Positions 31,996 through 44,544 of a DNA stretch of 64,000 bases are shown here, piece by piece. Within the stretch, counting starts at the first letter, position 1. Every line of letters begins with the position of its first letter. The notes beneath the pieces are model-generated. The model was not told where the DNA came from and did not search any database. It saw only the letters and a list, made by a program, of their open reading frames with translations. Origin of the DNA: Hericium rajendrae. Its lineage: Eukaryota > Basidiomycota > Agaricomycetes > Russulales > Hericiaceae. The position numbers and the translations under genes are program-made. Location: positions 248,001 to 312,000 of the forward strand of contig CM065887.1 of the NCBI GenBank assembly GCA_033439255.1, in the 5' to 3' direction.

Positions 31996-34359
31996 TCATG
32001 GCGTATTCCTCGTACCCATGAGGTACTGCATACTCTGAAATCCGGCCTACAAGAGAAATGTCAGCTTGGCGATATGGTGCTCTTGGGAACGCTTTACTGA
32101 CCTTAGGGTTAAATTGCGGGATCCTGTTCGTACGTGCGAGGTTCGTCAGAAGCAGTCGGAAGCTGTTTTGAAGGAAGCTCACATATGACCAGTGATTTGG
32201 GCCTCGTAATAAGTCAATCCACGCTCTGATTGCACCGTGCCGGCTGCACCAACCCCGTCAATGATGAAGGAGTCGGTCTGAGGAGCGCTTTGAAAACCCT
32301 GCTGGCCATTCCCTATGCACTGTGCGTCAGACCCGCTGCATGATCAACGAGACTACGAGTACTCACAAGTCATATTTTGCAAGATGATCCGAGTCCTGAG
32401 TGAACGACCGGTTAGATAGGGCTCCCCCTCATAAAGTAAAAGACTCACCCCTCAGCAATTAACGAGAAATCACCCAAACCATGGACTATGACGCTCCTCT
32501 GGCTTTTCTCGATGACATTCGAGAAAACACTGTATGCAGATGGGGTGCTGGTATCCCCGCTTGCAGCGAAGACGTGGGACGATGACGAGCACTCGGTCCA
32601 TTGCGTGGACACAGGCGCATGAATGGCCCGTTTGACGTCTTCTCGGTTGAAATACACGGGACTGACTTGAATTTGAGGGAAGGTGCCTCTATGGAACAGA
32701 TTTCAGAGGTTAGAAGTCAGCTCCAATCCCGTCAAGTGCGTGCGTACGGGAAGCCCAGGACATCCCAGAGAATAGGATACTAATGAATGTCTTCAATGAC
32801 TTGTCTCTCTGATTATATGAAAACGGTACTTACTACGTCATAAATGCGATAAAGATTGAAAGCCGGATTGAGAGCCAATGCCGCGGTGACAATGTCACTC
32901 CAAACATCGCATCCTATGTCAAACTCGATCGAGCTCCCTGGAAGAGGGAATGGTGCAGGCGGAGGTGGGTAGCTGATGTACTTTTGCAAGTAATCGGTGT
33001 AATGGCAAGACTCGGCTCGCGCATCCAACTGTGCCATGAACGATTGGCTAATATGAACAGACAAATTCAGTGCTTGTTATCGAAGGCGGCGCGATACACA
33101 CTTGAAAGCAAACACATTTGGATACTTGTGTACGAAGTTCACGGCAGGAGCTTCGATGGCTACTGCATCCCAACCGAATGCGGCTATAAGGATAAGTTCA
33201 TGGTCAGGACTTCAGCCGAGAATGACGACGGAATGTACGTACGGCCGCCGAGCCAGATGCCTTGTAAATCCAAGTCTAATACACCCGGATTTTCATAGAT
33301 ATAGTTGGCAGTGTCTGATGAAAGATAAGGGTCATTTCTGTTTGAAAGAGGGTAGACACTTACATGGAATATACATGCCGGCGTACTTAATAATAAATTT
33401 CAGGTTAATTCGACGAGTGAAAAGTGATCCAGACGGAATACTAACGCTTTCTCCGGTGAAATAAAGTTTCTTTCCTTTCAATTCTGAGAACACCGTGAGG
33501 AACTGCTGCATGAATCCAACAAGCTCCTTCGCCAAGTCGTCCTCGTTCTATGAATCTTTGAGTTTCGATCATATCGACTAGGATAAGAAACAAACCTCAA
33601 TGTTGACTTCGCCTTCCGAGAACCCTGTGCCGACGGGCTGTTCAACCCAGAGAACGCTAGACAAATTAGTCCAGCTGTACTCGTTCTGTGTAGGTTTGGC
33701 TTGACCCCATGACCAGCTAAATGGCTACGTTATACTCAGTACAGCAGAGAAGATGTTGAGTGGGGCATCACACTTACGCCATTTTCCTGCAGAAGACCTG
33801 CAAGTGAGGAGCAACCAGGGCCGCCATTCGTCCTGATACTGTTCAGCCAAAAATTAACGTCTAAGTACTGACAACATACCAGAAGATCAGATCATCTAGA
33901 CTTCCTTGCGGCCCAGGAGGGAAGAACCAGAAAAAGAGCTATATAAAATCAGAAGAAGGCGGTGATCAAGTCTGGAGAAGCATACCTTGCGCGATTCGTT
34001 CGGGTCGTCGCTGATTGGGAGCAGACCCGACCAGCTCGGGCCGATGTCGAAGTCGACCTCAGGAATCGACTTTCCGTCGACGTAAAATTCTGGACAAAAA
34101 AAACATTAGTTTTGTGGTCGCAGCACAGCCAATTTGTAAGACGCATTTACTTACCCGAAGCGTTGGAATTGCTGAACGTCAGGTTCTTGACAGATCCTCG
34201 ATGGTCCAGCAGGAACCGCCGGCGGAGATCCGGATCGACATCGTTTTGCGCTCGAAATCGCTCGAACGCTTCTGACTGTCTAGAGCGAAACTGGTTGTTG
34301 GAAAAGCTCTGCGCATGGACGCCCACTGACAGGGCCAAGAGCAAAAGGGAGGCGAGCAT
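31996..34359 (-). CDS. serine carboxypeptidase (peptidase family S10), secreted
   Basis: A multi-exon gene starting MLASLLLLALSVGVHAQSF (signal peptide). Motifs in order: FYVDGKSIPEVDFDIGPSW; oxyanion segment WTNGGPGCSSLAGLLQENG; SWTNLSSVLWVEQPVGTGFS; nucleophile motif GES-YAGMYIP, split by an intron right after the Ser (codon 33446-33448); IVHGLGDFSLIAEG with the catalytic Asp; and TGHMIPQF with the catalytic His, again split by an intron. It removes C-terminal residues from peptides in an acidic vacuolar or extracellular setting. The end is chosen from the exon coding AGFQSMQYLMGTRNTP with a stop at 31996. All triad residues are present, so it should be active. Confidence 0.92.
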
Positions 34360-35154
34360 GTTGCCTGAGGATGAGCGCCGGAGATGTCGTACGCCTGGGA
34401 GTGGTCAGTCCTTCGACGCTGTCTTTATACCGTTGTCACATCATCCCTTCAGAGGCTGATCTCACGGTACGGGAAAGCCTGAAGGGAACATGTCTACGCT
34501 TTCGTGATCAGATACAGCAAGGAACGGACCTCGATCTGATGCGGGACGTTGAGCCGTAATTGTGTGCAGTGGTTGCAAGCAACGCGACACAATTGCCCCG
34601 GTCCAGAAATACGGCTGCATTGACAGTCACCTAGGACGGCAATCCAGGGTCACAGAGAGGGACAGAAAGCGTGTGGATGTTTAACTAGGAACAAAAGGAA
34701 AGAAGCGCCGGAGTGCCTGCATCGCTGACTAGGCGCCCACACTCTCCCACATCCCTCGTCGACACATACAAATACCATGACCTGTGAGCGATATCTCCGC
34801 ATCGAGTGATCCAAAGCCCCTGACAAGCAAGGTCGGATGCCTTGAGGCGTAGTGCCTGTGTAGGAAAAGCTCCTTACTTAGGTGCGCGCATGCGACACCA
34901 TGGCAACGCAATTGTGTGCGCGGTTGATGTTCGGCGAGGCAATTGTAGTGGCCCAGGTTCCGCTCTAACTCCCGAGAGACGGAGATGTCGGACACGGCTT
35001 TTAAGATTCCCATCTGTCTATGTAGCGTGCACAATGGTATTCTTGACATTGGAAATCCTCTATACTCCGTAAGATTATAGTATATGCACTGGATTCAAAT
35101 GAAGCCTTGATGCGGAAGCCAGTGCTCAAGATATCCAGCCCGGGATATATAGAA
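34360..35154. other. intergenic, no gene recognised
   Basis: About 800 bp: upstream region of the carboxypeptidase gene and 3' flank of the TyrRS gene (both -). Short ORFs here look like chance. Confidence 0.45.
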
Positions 35155-36924
35155 TTACTTGAGGGCCAAGACTGCATGGTTTGCCTTGCCAGCTCGCAGA
35201 ATTATGAGTCGTTGGTCGATAAGATCCGATGCATTGAGCCCTTCCCCTTGTTTGGCAGGTTTCCCATTGACATAGAGGCCTCCCATCGCTATGAGTTGTC
35301 TAGCTGCATCTACGGGCAGATGTGAGCCAGGTAGTGAGCTAAATTATGGACAATGGACACGCACTGTTTGAAGAGGCGACTCTAAACATTGAAGCCAACT
35401 TCGACAAAGGTGTCGAGAACAACTGTTGTTCCTCGACATAATGGAGACGAGGATCCCCATGCAGTGCAGAAAGAGCGTCAGCCGCACGCGTTTCGGATAG
35501 ATCAGTACCAAAAAGCAGTTTCGTAGCAGCTTGCGCGCTCTTGACACCACGTTCTATGGATGATATGTCAATAGGCAAAGACAAGGATAACGGTCAAAAG
35601 CTACCGGTATGCACGAGCTCAGTGACTTCGTTTGCTAATAACCGTTGTGCAGTACGTTGTTCAGGGTGTCTCTGTAGATTTGTGTCGGCCTGAGTTGCTA
35701 ATCTTCTATGAAAGATGTGCTCACGCCGTGCTCTTGCATGACCTCCTCAATGCTAGAGAGAGGCAGGAGGGTGAATAGCTTTAACAAGCGTTCCACGTCC
35801 TCGTCTGTTGTCCTCATCCAGTACTTCGTACACGATGAATACACTGCATAAAGGATCAAACAGTCCACTCACCTGATAGAAGTCGAAAACGCTAGTCATC
35901 GTATCATTCAACCATATCGCATTGCCAGCACTCTTTCCTATCTTTTCTCCGGAGGACGTTGTAAGAAGAGGGAGTGTTATCCCATACGCGCTTTCTCTCG
36001 TAGATAACTCATCGGATCCTGAATTTGACCGATTGATCAAGTCAATGCCCGCCACGATATTCCCCCATTGATCAGATCCGCCAATCTGAATGGTGCAATC
36101 AGCATTCCGGTTCAGTTTGAAGAAATCGTAGGCTTGTAGGAGTTGATATGAAAATTCGGCGAAAGAAATACCCTGTTGCGAGTTGAGTCGCGACTGGACA
36201 CTGTACACGATTGAGGTCCAAGGTCTATCGAGTAGAAAAACCCTCGCACCTCTCTCTGGCCAGCATGCTGTTCACCCTGGCCGCCATGCCAGCAGTGCGT
36301 AAGAATTCCAAGATGCCTAGTCCAGAGAACCATTCGATGTTGTTGCGCACGGAGATATCAGAACTGCGAGAGACATGATTGAAGCCATGCCGAGCAGCAT
36401 AGTTTGTTGCGCGCTCGAAGAACTGCTGAACAGTCAGAGTCAAGCCATCCATGTTATCCCTGGCTTTGGCTTCTTCGAGATGGGGCCGCTCTACGGATCG
36501 TCCTGAAGGATCGCCAATCAAAGCTGTAGCACCGCCAATCTAAAATTCTTGGAAGTTAGCATTGGATATATGAACGTAAGATGTCAGACATGCTAGTGGG
36601 ATAATTCCATGGCCGCGGATGTGGAAATGCAGTAAGCACATCATTGGTAGAAGATGGCCGACATGGAGAGAGCGTGCAGTGGGGTCAACGCCGGCATAGA
36701 CAACCTGTCGCTCTTGCAACGCCGCTGCGAGCTTGTCGGGCCTAGATGCGAGTGTTAGTTCGAGAGTCATGCGTATACAGGACAAAAACTGACTTCGTCA
36801 CCTGTGAAAGGAAGCCTCTGCTCTCCAGGTCGTCCATAAGCCCCGACTGCGTGGTATACCATCGTTGTGGACGATGTCCAAATGGTGTAAGGGCGCGCTT
36901 CACATGCCGAGAAAGCCTCAGCAT
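35155..36924 (-). CDS. MSY1: tyrosyl-tRNA synthetase, mitochondrial type
   Basis: A multi-exon gene. The first ~25 residues are basic and Ser/Thr-rich ([18 protein letters not shown]), a mitochondrial presequence. Class I catalytic core: [19 protein letters not shown] with the HIGH-type [18 protein letters not shown], the tRNA and Tyr pocket [12 protein letters not shown], and KMSKS-type [12 protein letters not shown]-terminal S4-like domain ends [27 protein letters not shown]. It charges mitochondrial tRNA-Tyr. The first intron joins ..LSQVT to [12 protein letters not shown] with a gtcagt donor. Divergent from the queuine transferase gene with 262 bp between start codons. Confidence 0.93.
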
Positions 36925-37186
36925 CAGTTGCTTCGTATGTTTAAGACAGCTGGTGTAACTGAGAAAAGTGCAACGTCCGAATCTACGCTAGTGGTCAGGC
37001 GGCCAGTCGCGTCGCGTCAGGTCGCGTCGCGGCCAAATGTTGATCGTGAGAAGATCAGATCGGGAAGCTAATAGCTTCCTCCCACTACGCCTCTCAAATC
37101 CATATATTAGTGTCAATTGCCATCACTCTTCTTTTAGACATTCAGGACGACTATCAGCATCTTAATTTCACTTCCTTTTGTTGACC
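36925..37186. promoter_or_regulatory. bidirectional promoter between TyrRS and TGT genes
   Basis: 262 bp between two divergent start codons. Contains a run of GTCGCGTC-type direct repeats near 37,005-37,030 (GGTCAGGCGGCC, GTCGCGTCAGGTCGCGTC). No factor is assigned. Confidence 0.55.
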
Positions 37187-39030
37187 ATGCAGTTTGAAGT
37201 GCTGGCCACTTGCCACACGACGCGAGCCCGCGTTTCCCGGATGACACTTGCTCGTGAGTATACTCATCAATTGTTTGCATGATCACTTCTTCGTATTGAT
37301 GTATTTGTGCATAGACGGCGTGACAATGCTTCCTACATTCATGCCCGTCGCAACTCAAGCTGCCATCAAGGGCCTCACTCCACAGCAGATAGAGGCACTC
37401 GGCGTTACACTGGTTCTGAATAACACATACCACCTCAATCTCCGCCCGGGAATCGAAATCCTGCAGGAGGCTGGTGGTGCTCATAAGTTTCAAGGATGGA
37501 ATAACAACCTACTAACTGTAAGCACTACTATCCGAATATCTCTAACGAAGTGATTACTAGACCGCGTTGTATATAGGATAGCGGAGGGTTTCAGCTCGTT
37601 TCACTGAGCAAATTCGCAAAGATCACGGAGGAAGGGGCGTTATTTGCCAGCCCATTTACAGGAGAACCAACCATGCTTACGGTGAGAAACTCTCCCTAGT
37701 TCCTTCTTACTCGCTCATCAACGTTTTTCTAGCCCGAGGAAAGTATATCAATACAACACGCCATCGGCGCAGATATCATCATGCAACTTGACGACGTAGG
37801 TCTGTCTTGCGTTCTATATGGTATCACCAGCAGCATTTCACTACTGTCACAGTTCCAAGTCTCGAGACGGGGCCAAGAGTACCTGAAGCCATGCAGCGTT
37901 CCATTCGCTGGTTAGACAGATGCATAATACAACACGAAAAAGCGGGAAGACAGACAACGCAGAACCTATTTGCGATCGTACAAGGCGGACTGGACCCCGA
38001 TCTCAGAGATCAGTGCTTGAACGAGATGATCTACCGTAAGGACCGGGTCGCTGGCTATGCAATTGGCGGTCTTAGCGGCGGCGAGGGGAAAGGTAAATTC
38101 TGTCAAAAAAATATCCGTCGAACGTTGAATGAACGAAAGTTCGCAGAAATCTTCTGGAGAATGTGAATCCTCAATATCCAACGGCATCCGGGTCGGTATT
38201 GACTATATATATAGTATCAAGCAGTGTGCGGACAAACTTCCCTTGGATCGTGAGCTCTTCTATTTCAAAGCGTCTGCCAGTTTCTTTGACATCTTGATTG
38301 TAGGACCACGATATGCCATGGGAATCGGCTTCGCAGAAGGTTTGAAAGCGATACCGTCCGGTAAGACCCTCCACTTATTGTGGTCATAGACCTCCTTGTC
38401 TGTGTTGCGCTGGGAGTGGACATGGTATGCTGAATTGTTTTACATGATCGCATTTGTTCAATGACGCTATCTAGGCTGATTGCGTGTTCCCCACCCGAAC
38501 GGCAAGATTCGGCGTCGCATTAACTTTCAACGGCCCTTTGAACCTCAGTGCGATCTTTCGTTGCGCCCTATTATCGGGCACTTTTACTGAAGTTATACAG
38601 AGCTCAACAAACACGCCAGAGAATTTGGCCCAATAGACCCGGACTGCCCGTGCCCTAGCTGCAGAGATGGTGTATCAAGAGCAATCTTGCACCATACTAT
38701 CACTCGAGAGACGGCTGCAGCACACGGTTCGTTCTTGTCGTAGTACTGAATTTTCCACCTAAATTCTCTCATATAGCAATCACACAACATAACCTCACGT
38801 TCCAGGCGCAGATCATGGGTGGTGCCCGAGATGCAATCCTCAACGGCACTTTCCCCGCCTATCTTCGCACGTTCTTCTCGAATTACTTCGGCACCAGCGG
38901 ATACCCAGAATGGTGCGTCGAGGCACTCCAAAGCGTCGGTGTCGACCTTCTCGAAGATAATCCCAATGCAAAGACGGTACCTGGAGCGGGAGCGAAATGG
39001 GAACACTCGGATGCGTCGCAGCACACGTGA
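37187..39030 (+). CDS. QTRT1: queuine tRNA-ribosyltransferase catalytic subunit
   Basis: A multi-exon gene of roughly 410 aa. Start [19 protein letters not shown], then [20 protein letters not shown]; the active-site loop [30 protein letters not shown] with the nucleophilic Asp; [56 protein letters not shown]; and the zinc site CPCPSC followed by a His in the C-terminal part. It swaps guanine-34 for queuine in tRNAs with GUN anticodons (Tyr, His, Asn, Asp). Fungi do not make queuine and must take it up. The eukaryotic enzyme works with a QTRT2 partner, which is not in this window. The stop lies 73 bp from the convergent DBP10 stop. Confidence 0.95.
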
Positions 39031-39103
39031 TGTAGAGCTAGCAGTGCAATGAGTAGGTAGAGTACAAGTATGCTGTGACGAGATGAGGTGAGATATAAAA
39101 TAA

Positions 39104-42100
39104 TCATCGCCTCCCCTTTTTGCCACGACTTGGCCGCGCATTTTTGGCCCGTCTGTTCTCCGTGGTCTTTCTGTCTCTCCGAATCTGTTCTGCTGACTTC
39201 AGTTCGTTCTTGACCCGGCCCATGCTCTTCCCGCCGTATCGTCCTCCCAGTTTTGCCCCAGGCTTTCCTCCCGGTCTTGTCTTTCCACCTCTAGACTTCT
39301 CCGACCCTTCAGCCTCCCTATCCGCCTCGCTCTTCTTCATCTGCCGCACTTTCCGCTCATAATCATTCGATAGCTTGTCCGATGGCTTCGCAGTCGTGAC
39401 CTTCTGATGCTTGAACTTCCTTCCACCACCATTGCCAATCCGCCTTCCGCCCGTCTCGTTTTCCGCTTCTCCGACTCTTGGTAGACTGACATGGCTCTTC
39501 GCCTTCCACTCGTCAAAGCGGCCGCTCCGGTATGTGGCAGGCAGCTTGATGCCACTTTCCGTCTTGACCATCTTGACATTGTCGGCCCCAGCCCCGTCGC
39601 CCTGGATAAACTTCTTTTTTTTCTTATCCCATGTCGTCATCTTGGCTCGTCTTTTGTCTGCGACGCCTTCATCTCCTACAAGATCAAAGGTCGCATTTCG
39701 TGCTTGCTCAGCGAAAGTGGCGCCATCACGCAGTGAATATCTTATTGGGATATTGAGTGATGTTCAAGATTGAATGAGATTTAGAGACTCACCCTTTCTC
39801 GGTGTCGGCATCCTTCTGGTAGTGGGACATGTAGAATTCAGAGTCGCGATATTTTTCTTTTCCATTCTGCCCATGAGTCTCGAAGACGGCCTGCGAGGGT
39901 AAGCAAAATGAGCAGCTATTTATGAGCAAGTAGGAATTATCACCAACCACAATCTCCTCTTCATCTGCCATCTCCACCTCATCTGCATCAATTGCAGGGC
40001 CGTCTTCCTCTTCGCCCTCGTCATGTAAAGCAGCAGAGGTAGCAGCGAAAGCAGCTCGCTCCGCAGCCTTCTTCAAAGCCTTCCTCCGCTCCTGCATCAA
40101 CAATGCATTCCCTGTCTTCCCCTTCGACCCAATCTCCAGCGCAGTCTCGGCCGGCCTGAACGAGTTCACCACCCGTAATAGCGCCTTCCGCTTCGACTCG
40201 TCGCCTAGCTTGGTCAGGTTACCTGCATTCTTGCCTTTGAGCATCAGCACAGGATGCATCCCGCCCTCCGACCCGGCACCGACGAGCCCCCACTTGCTGG
40301 GCTCCTTCATCATGTCCTTCGCACGTTTGTAGCTCGCCTGACTCGCCTTCCCTTTGCTTCGCTCGTACATCCCGTGTCCTTTGTTCATTACCTGCCTCAG
40401 CGTTGGGAGGTTGTGGTTCACATCCTCCAGCGAGCGGACATACTCGACCTCCTCGTCAACAGCTTCACGCAAGAACGTCCCGAGCACCAGCGACTCCGTG
40501 AACAAGCTCTCGCCCTTGGCGAGCTCTGAGCTCGTACTCTCGCTCTTGAGCGACCGTCCAAGGAAGAGCTGCAGGTCAAGAAGATATGGAAGCTCTGTTG
40601 GGCTGACGAACGACCACGCCCATCCCTGTCGTCCCGCACGCGCCGTCCGTCCGACGCGATGCACGAAGACACGAGCACCCTGCGGGAAGTCGTAGTTGAC
40701 GACATTTTCGAGCACCGGAATGTCGATCCCACGTGCTGCGACATCGGTGACAACGAGAATATTGGTATACCCTCGACGGAACTGGTCCATCTGCTGTGTG
40801 CGCGCCATTTGGTCTAGGGAGCCGTAGATGTGCGATACAGAGTAGCCGGCAGTCGTGAGCAAGTTGGTGAGATACTCGATGTGGTGTTTCGTTGCAGCGA
40901 ATACAAGAGTCTGATGCGGCGCGGTAAAGAGTTCCCGACTCTTGCCTTTTCCTTTCCGCTTTTTGGAACCGTCGTCTTCGTCCTCTGCTTCAATGGGCTT
41001 GTTGCTTCCGAGCGGCACCCCGATGACATCGCGAAGGAGGACCAGCAACGAGGCATCTTTTTCTGCCTGCTTTACAGAGAAGAACGCCATTCTCAAATCT
41101 GTACTGATCTTGCCTTCAGTATCAAGGCGGACAAGCTTGGGATCCTCCAAGCCGGCCTTGGCAAACTCAACGAGCGATTTGGGCAGTGTTGCAGAGAAAA
41201 GGAGTGTTTGGCGGGATGGAGGCAGTCGATGCAGAATTTCGGTCAGAGCAGTTTCGAAGCCCATCTCGAAGAGACGGTCGGCCTCGTCGAATACGACGTA
41301 TTGAATAGAGCGAAGGTCTAGGTTCATCTCGACAATAAGGTGCAGAAGACGACCGGGCGTCGCAATAATGCTGGAAGAGAAACAATGAGATTTCTGTGGT
41401 CAGCAAGAAACCAAGAACATAACTCACACATCAGGATTGCTCGAGATCATCTCGAATTGCTCATCCAGTCCTTCACCACCGACGACCAGACCCCACCGTA
41501 GACTCTGTCCTCGCTTTCCATCGGTCTCCTGATTCTCATCTTTATCACCGGCGTGTCCGCCTTCTCCCTCTTTCCATCCTCTTGCGAGCTCCTTCCCGAC
41601 CTTCAAGACTTGCAGCGCAAGTTCGCGAGCAGGCAAAAGGATAAGAGCACGTGCACCAAAAGTGGCTGCATGCCTCCCACCGAGACGCTGAATGAGAGGA
41701 ACTAGGAAGGCAAGCGATTTGCCAGAGCCCGTTCGAGCCATGCCAACGAGATCACGGGGAGGGTTGGAGAGTAGCACGGGTATAGACACTCTTTGGATGG
41801 GAGTGGGGGTACGGAATCCCTGGAGAGTTAACGAGCGGAGTAGCCATGGGTACAGACCTAAGATAAATTGGATTTCTGCAATTCCAAAATTTCAGTTGAG
41901 AACGCACCCATGCTCTGAAAGCTTCCTCCTCCTACTTCGCCTTTGACCATGTTCTTCTTCCCCTTGGCCTTTTTCACGACCTCCGTCCCCTCCTTCGCAT
42001 CTCTCTTCGCGATTGAATCTCTGATCATTTCCTGCAGGTCGTCATCGCCCATATCATCTTCTGCAAAGCGGGCGCTGCCATTGCTGGTTGCATGTTTTTG

Positions 42101-42247
42101 CCGTTTCTTCCCTGCCAAGGCGGAGGAGATGTCTATGGATGCTTCAGAACCAGAGAATTCAACCTCGTCTATGGAGAAATCTGAAGAGGCCGCATCGGAG
42201 TCTTCGTGTACGTGCGGGGGGTTGCGTTTTCGTTTGACGACAGGCAT
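39104..42247 (-). CDS. DBP10: DEAD-box RNA helicase, 60S ribosome assembly
   Basis: Five exons (42247-41908, 41857-41428, 41370-39948, 39890-39793, 39740-39104) sum to 975 aa. An acidic/basic N-terminal tail precedes the Q motif region GFRTPTPIQR, Walker A ARTGSGKS, PARELALQ, ATPGRLLH, DEAD motif VFDEADRL, SAT in LFSATLPKS, and HRVGRTARAGRQG. The long C-terminal half, with LMQERRKALK and a very basic GGK/RG-rich end (KNARPSRGKKGRR), is typical of Dbp10/DDX54 (DBP10CT). It acts in the nucleolus on pre-60S particles. The helicase core carries an insert after PARELALQ (Glu/Gly-rich, GEGGHAGDKDE). All ATPase motifs are present. Confidence 0.95.
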
Positions 42248-42765
42248 TTTGATAAACTGTGAGGAAGTGAACGGTCTAAATTCTCGATTGACGGTTTCTG
42301 CATCTGCGTCTCGAAATTTGGATTACGTAACGACACAGATCCGTTACGGCCAGAGACCCCTGGGAGTACTGTGAGCTACACCTGGTCGTGACCGACCTTA
42401 GGATCGGCCGGACACCATCTTTGCTTAGCACGGTTGTTGTGTCCTTGCACGTCTTGTTCGCACAATTAGAGAGGATGCTACAGGGAAGATCTTGATATGT
42501 GCGCCTTGACCAGCATCCACGTTCGCTGTATTGAGTTTGTTTTTATATAGTTCCGAAGTATTGCATCTCAGAACAAGACTTTCGTCTAGGACATTTCAGT
42601 TGGAGATGGAGATGAAGACACTCTTGCCATGGGAAGGACCAATGCCGAAGTAGAGTTAAAGATATCGGGTATATTATACAATTATTCGCTACAGAATGGA
42701 TCATCCTTGCACCACCGCCTGTTTAAATAAAAATACTGTATCCAGTAGACCAATAAACGTACACA
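42248..42765. other. intergenic
   Basis: About 520 bp: promoter of DBP10 and 3' flank of DUO1, both read leftwards. No feature recognised. Confidence 0.45.
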
Positions 42766-43871
42766 TCAAATTCGTCCGCGGGGAGCAGCTCGCGAAGACA
42801 ACGAGCCTCGAGCGGATGCGGAGGAGGCTGGCCTCGCAATCCTGGATATCCCACTAGCGGCTGCTGTCCCACTGTTATTACCGCTAGTTGACCTAATGTG
42901 GTTTGTTGAAGATGCTGTGGGCGCTGCACAGAAGCAAATCAAGGCCGACCTTACGAAGGAGTGAGCGCACCACTTACCGGCTCTCCCACCTCTCGCACAA
43001 CTTGCTCGCATCGACGCCCGTGTTCCTCTGACGCCCCTCACGCCGCTTGTACTCTTCGACGCGACCCTCTCCTTTTTCGCCCGCTCTAACCTCTCCTTCT
43101 CCTCTCGTGCTTGTCTTTCTCTTTCCTCCCTCTCACGCCGTTCTCTCTCCAGCTGGGCGGCCATTGCGCGTTCCTCCTCTTCCTTTCGCCGTTTCTCCTC
43201 GGCTTCCCGTACTTCAATTTCTATTTGTTCCTCATCCTGCAGGAGAAGCCGTTACGTGTGAAGCCTGGCATCGTCACCATGCTGTTTCACTCACCGCTTC
43301 TGCGCCTTGCCATCTTTCATCGAAGATTAAACGCGTTACCAACTCAGATTTTGCAAGGACGCTGACGTATTTGTCCAGCAACGCGTTGGTCTGCTCTAGT
43401 TGAGCCGTAACTCTCTGCTGATCGTTGTGATGTTCTGCATGTAGATACATGGGACAGACATACCTCAGTACCTGACTCCGTCTCCTTCAAAGCCTCATTA
43501 TACACACGGAACACCCCATTTAACTTCCGAAGCACGAACAAGTCATTCTGCAACCTCTCCTCCCGCGTCTTCGCTGCTGTGGCGCGTTCCTTCTCGTCGT
43601 CCTCTGTCACGGTCTTGTCAAACTCCTGCTCGTCTCCGTCTTGTGGATCTCCGGGATCCACAGCATCGTCTCCCAATCCTATCGGCCGAGCAAGCAGACT
43701 GAAAGGCTTCTGTTCACTGGGTCGATTAGAGAGCGACAGCTCCGATAGGGACAGATCATCACCACCTGGACCAGTGGTATGCGATGAGGACGAGTGAAAT
43801 GCTGAGAATACGGGAGACCCAGAGAGAAGTCGCGAGCCAGTTTCGGGTGTCCCTAGTTCAAAAGAGTCCAT
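42766..43871 (-). CDS. DUO1: DASH complex subunit Duo1
   Basis: Four exons. The N-terminal ~100 residues are Ser/Glu-rich and disordered (LSLSELSLSNRPSE). The Duo1 helix follows: RLQNDLFVLRKLNGVFRVYN, EALKETESGTE joined by splicing to RVTAQLEQTNALLDKYVSVL, then AKSELVTRLIFDERWQGAEA. A long Glu/Arg-rich coiled coil (EEQIEIEVREAEEKRRKEEE) and a Ser/Gly/Arg-rich tail ending SRAAPRGRI come last. Duo1 pairs with Dad1 in the ten-subunit DASH ring that links kinetochores to microtubules in fungi. The conserved block covers only ~75 residues, as usual for this fast-evolving family. Confidence 0.85.
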
Positions 43872-44544
43872 GTCTAGTGCTGGTATTGAGGGCTCTTCGG
43901 ATATCAGTCAAGCAATGGACTCGAAGTCTCCGGTGCAGGAGCACTGCAGTCACTGTGGAGTCGCGTCGCGTTTCGCGGCGATCGGAGGCTGGGATGTGAC
44001 GCGCCCGTGACAGTCGCGTGACAGTGCGCGTTCATCAACGCTGCACAGCCGTCTTGGTGAGAAGCACAACCACGAGGATCAATTTCAACGCATTGGCGGT
44101 GGGTTCACCGAAATATCACTTTCTACCAGCTCCTGGTCTGCTCAATCTAAACGACGTGCTGATTTCTTCGGTACCAATCAAATAGACATGAGCCGTTGTC
44201 TCATTAGTATTGCTCGTACGTGCCCGCACGCTCTCGACAATGATTCTGACGACGGCTCCTCTGGAGCGAATTCGAAATCTCTTTCATGAGTAGCCTCGCC
44301 AAGGACACATCAACATCAAGTTCATGGCATTGGACCGTGCAGTTTTTCTTGTGCGGATCATGTCTGAAGACCGCTTTTGAATACCAAACAGCCTCATGGC
44401 AAATTCAAGGTCTGATCTCAACGCCTTTCACGCGCACGATTGGCGCTACATAGCCGCTTCTCTCGCGTCCCTTTATTTGAATTGACGGGATGGTGTATAA
44501 CGCTGGATACATGAGCCCAGATAACCCTTTTCCCGTTCGCCCAA
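43872..44544. other. divergent intergenic between DUO1 and membrane protein gene
   Basis: About 670 bp, upstream region of both genes. Nothing specific recognised apart from ordinary mixed-sequence DNA. Confidence 0.45.
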
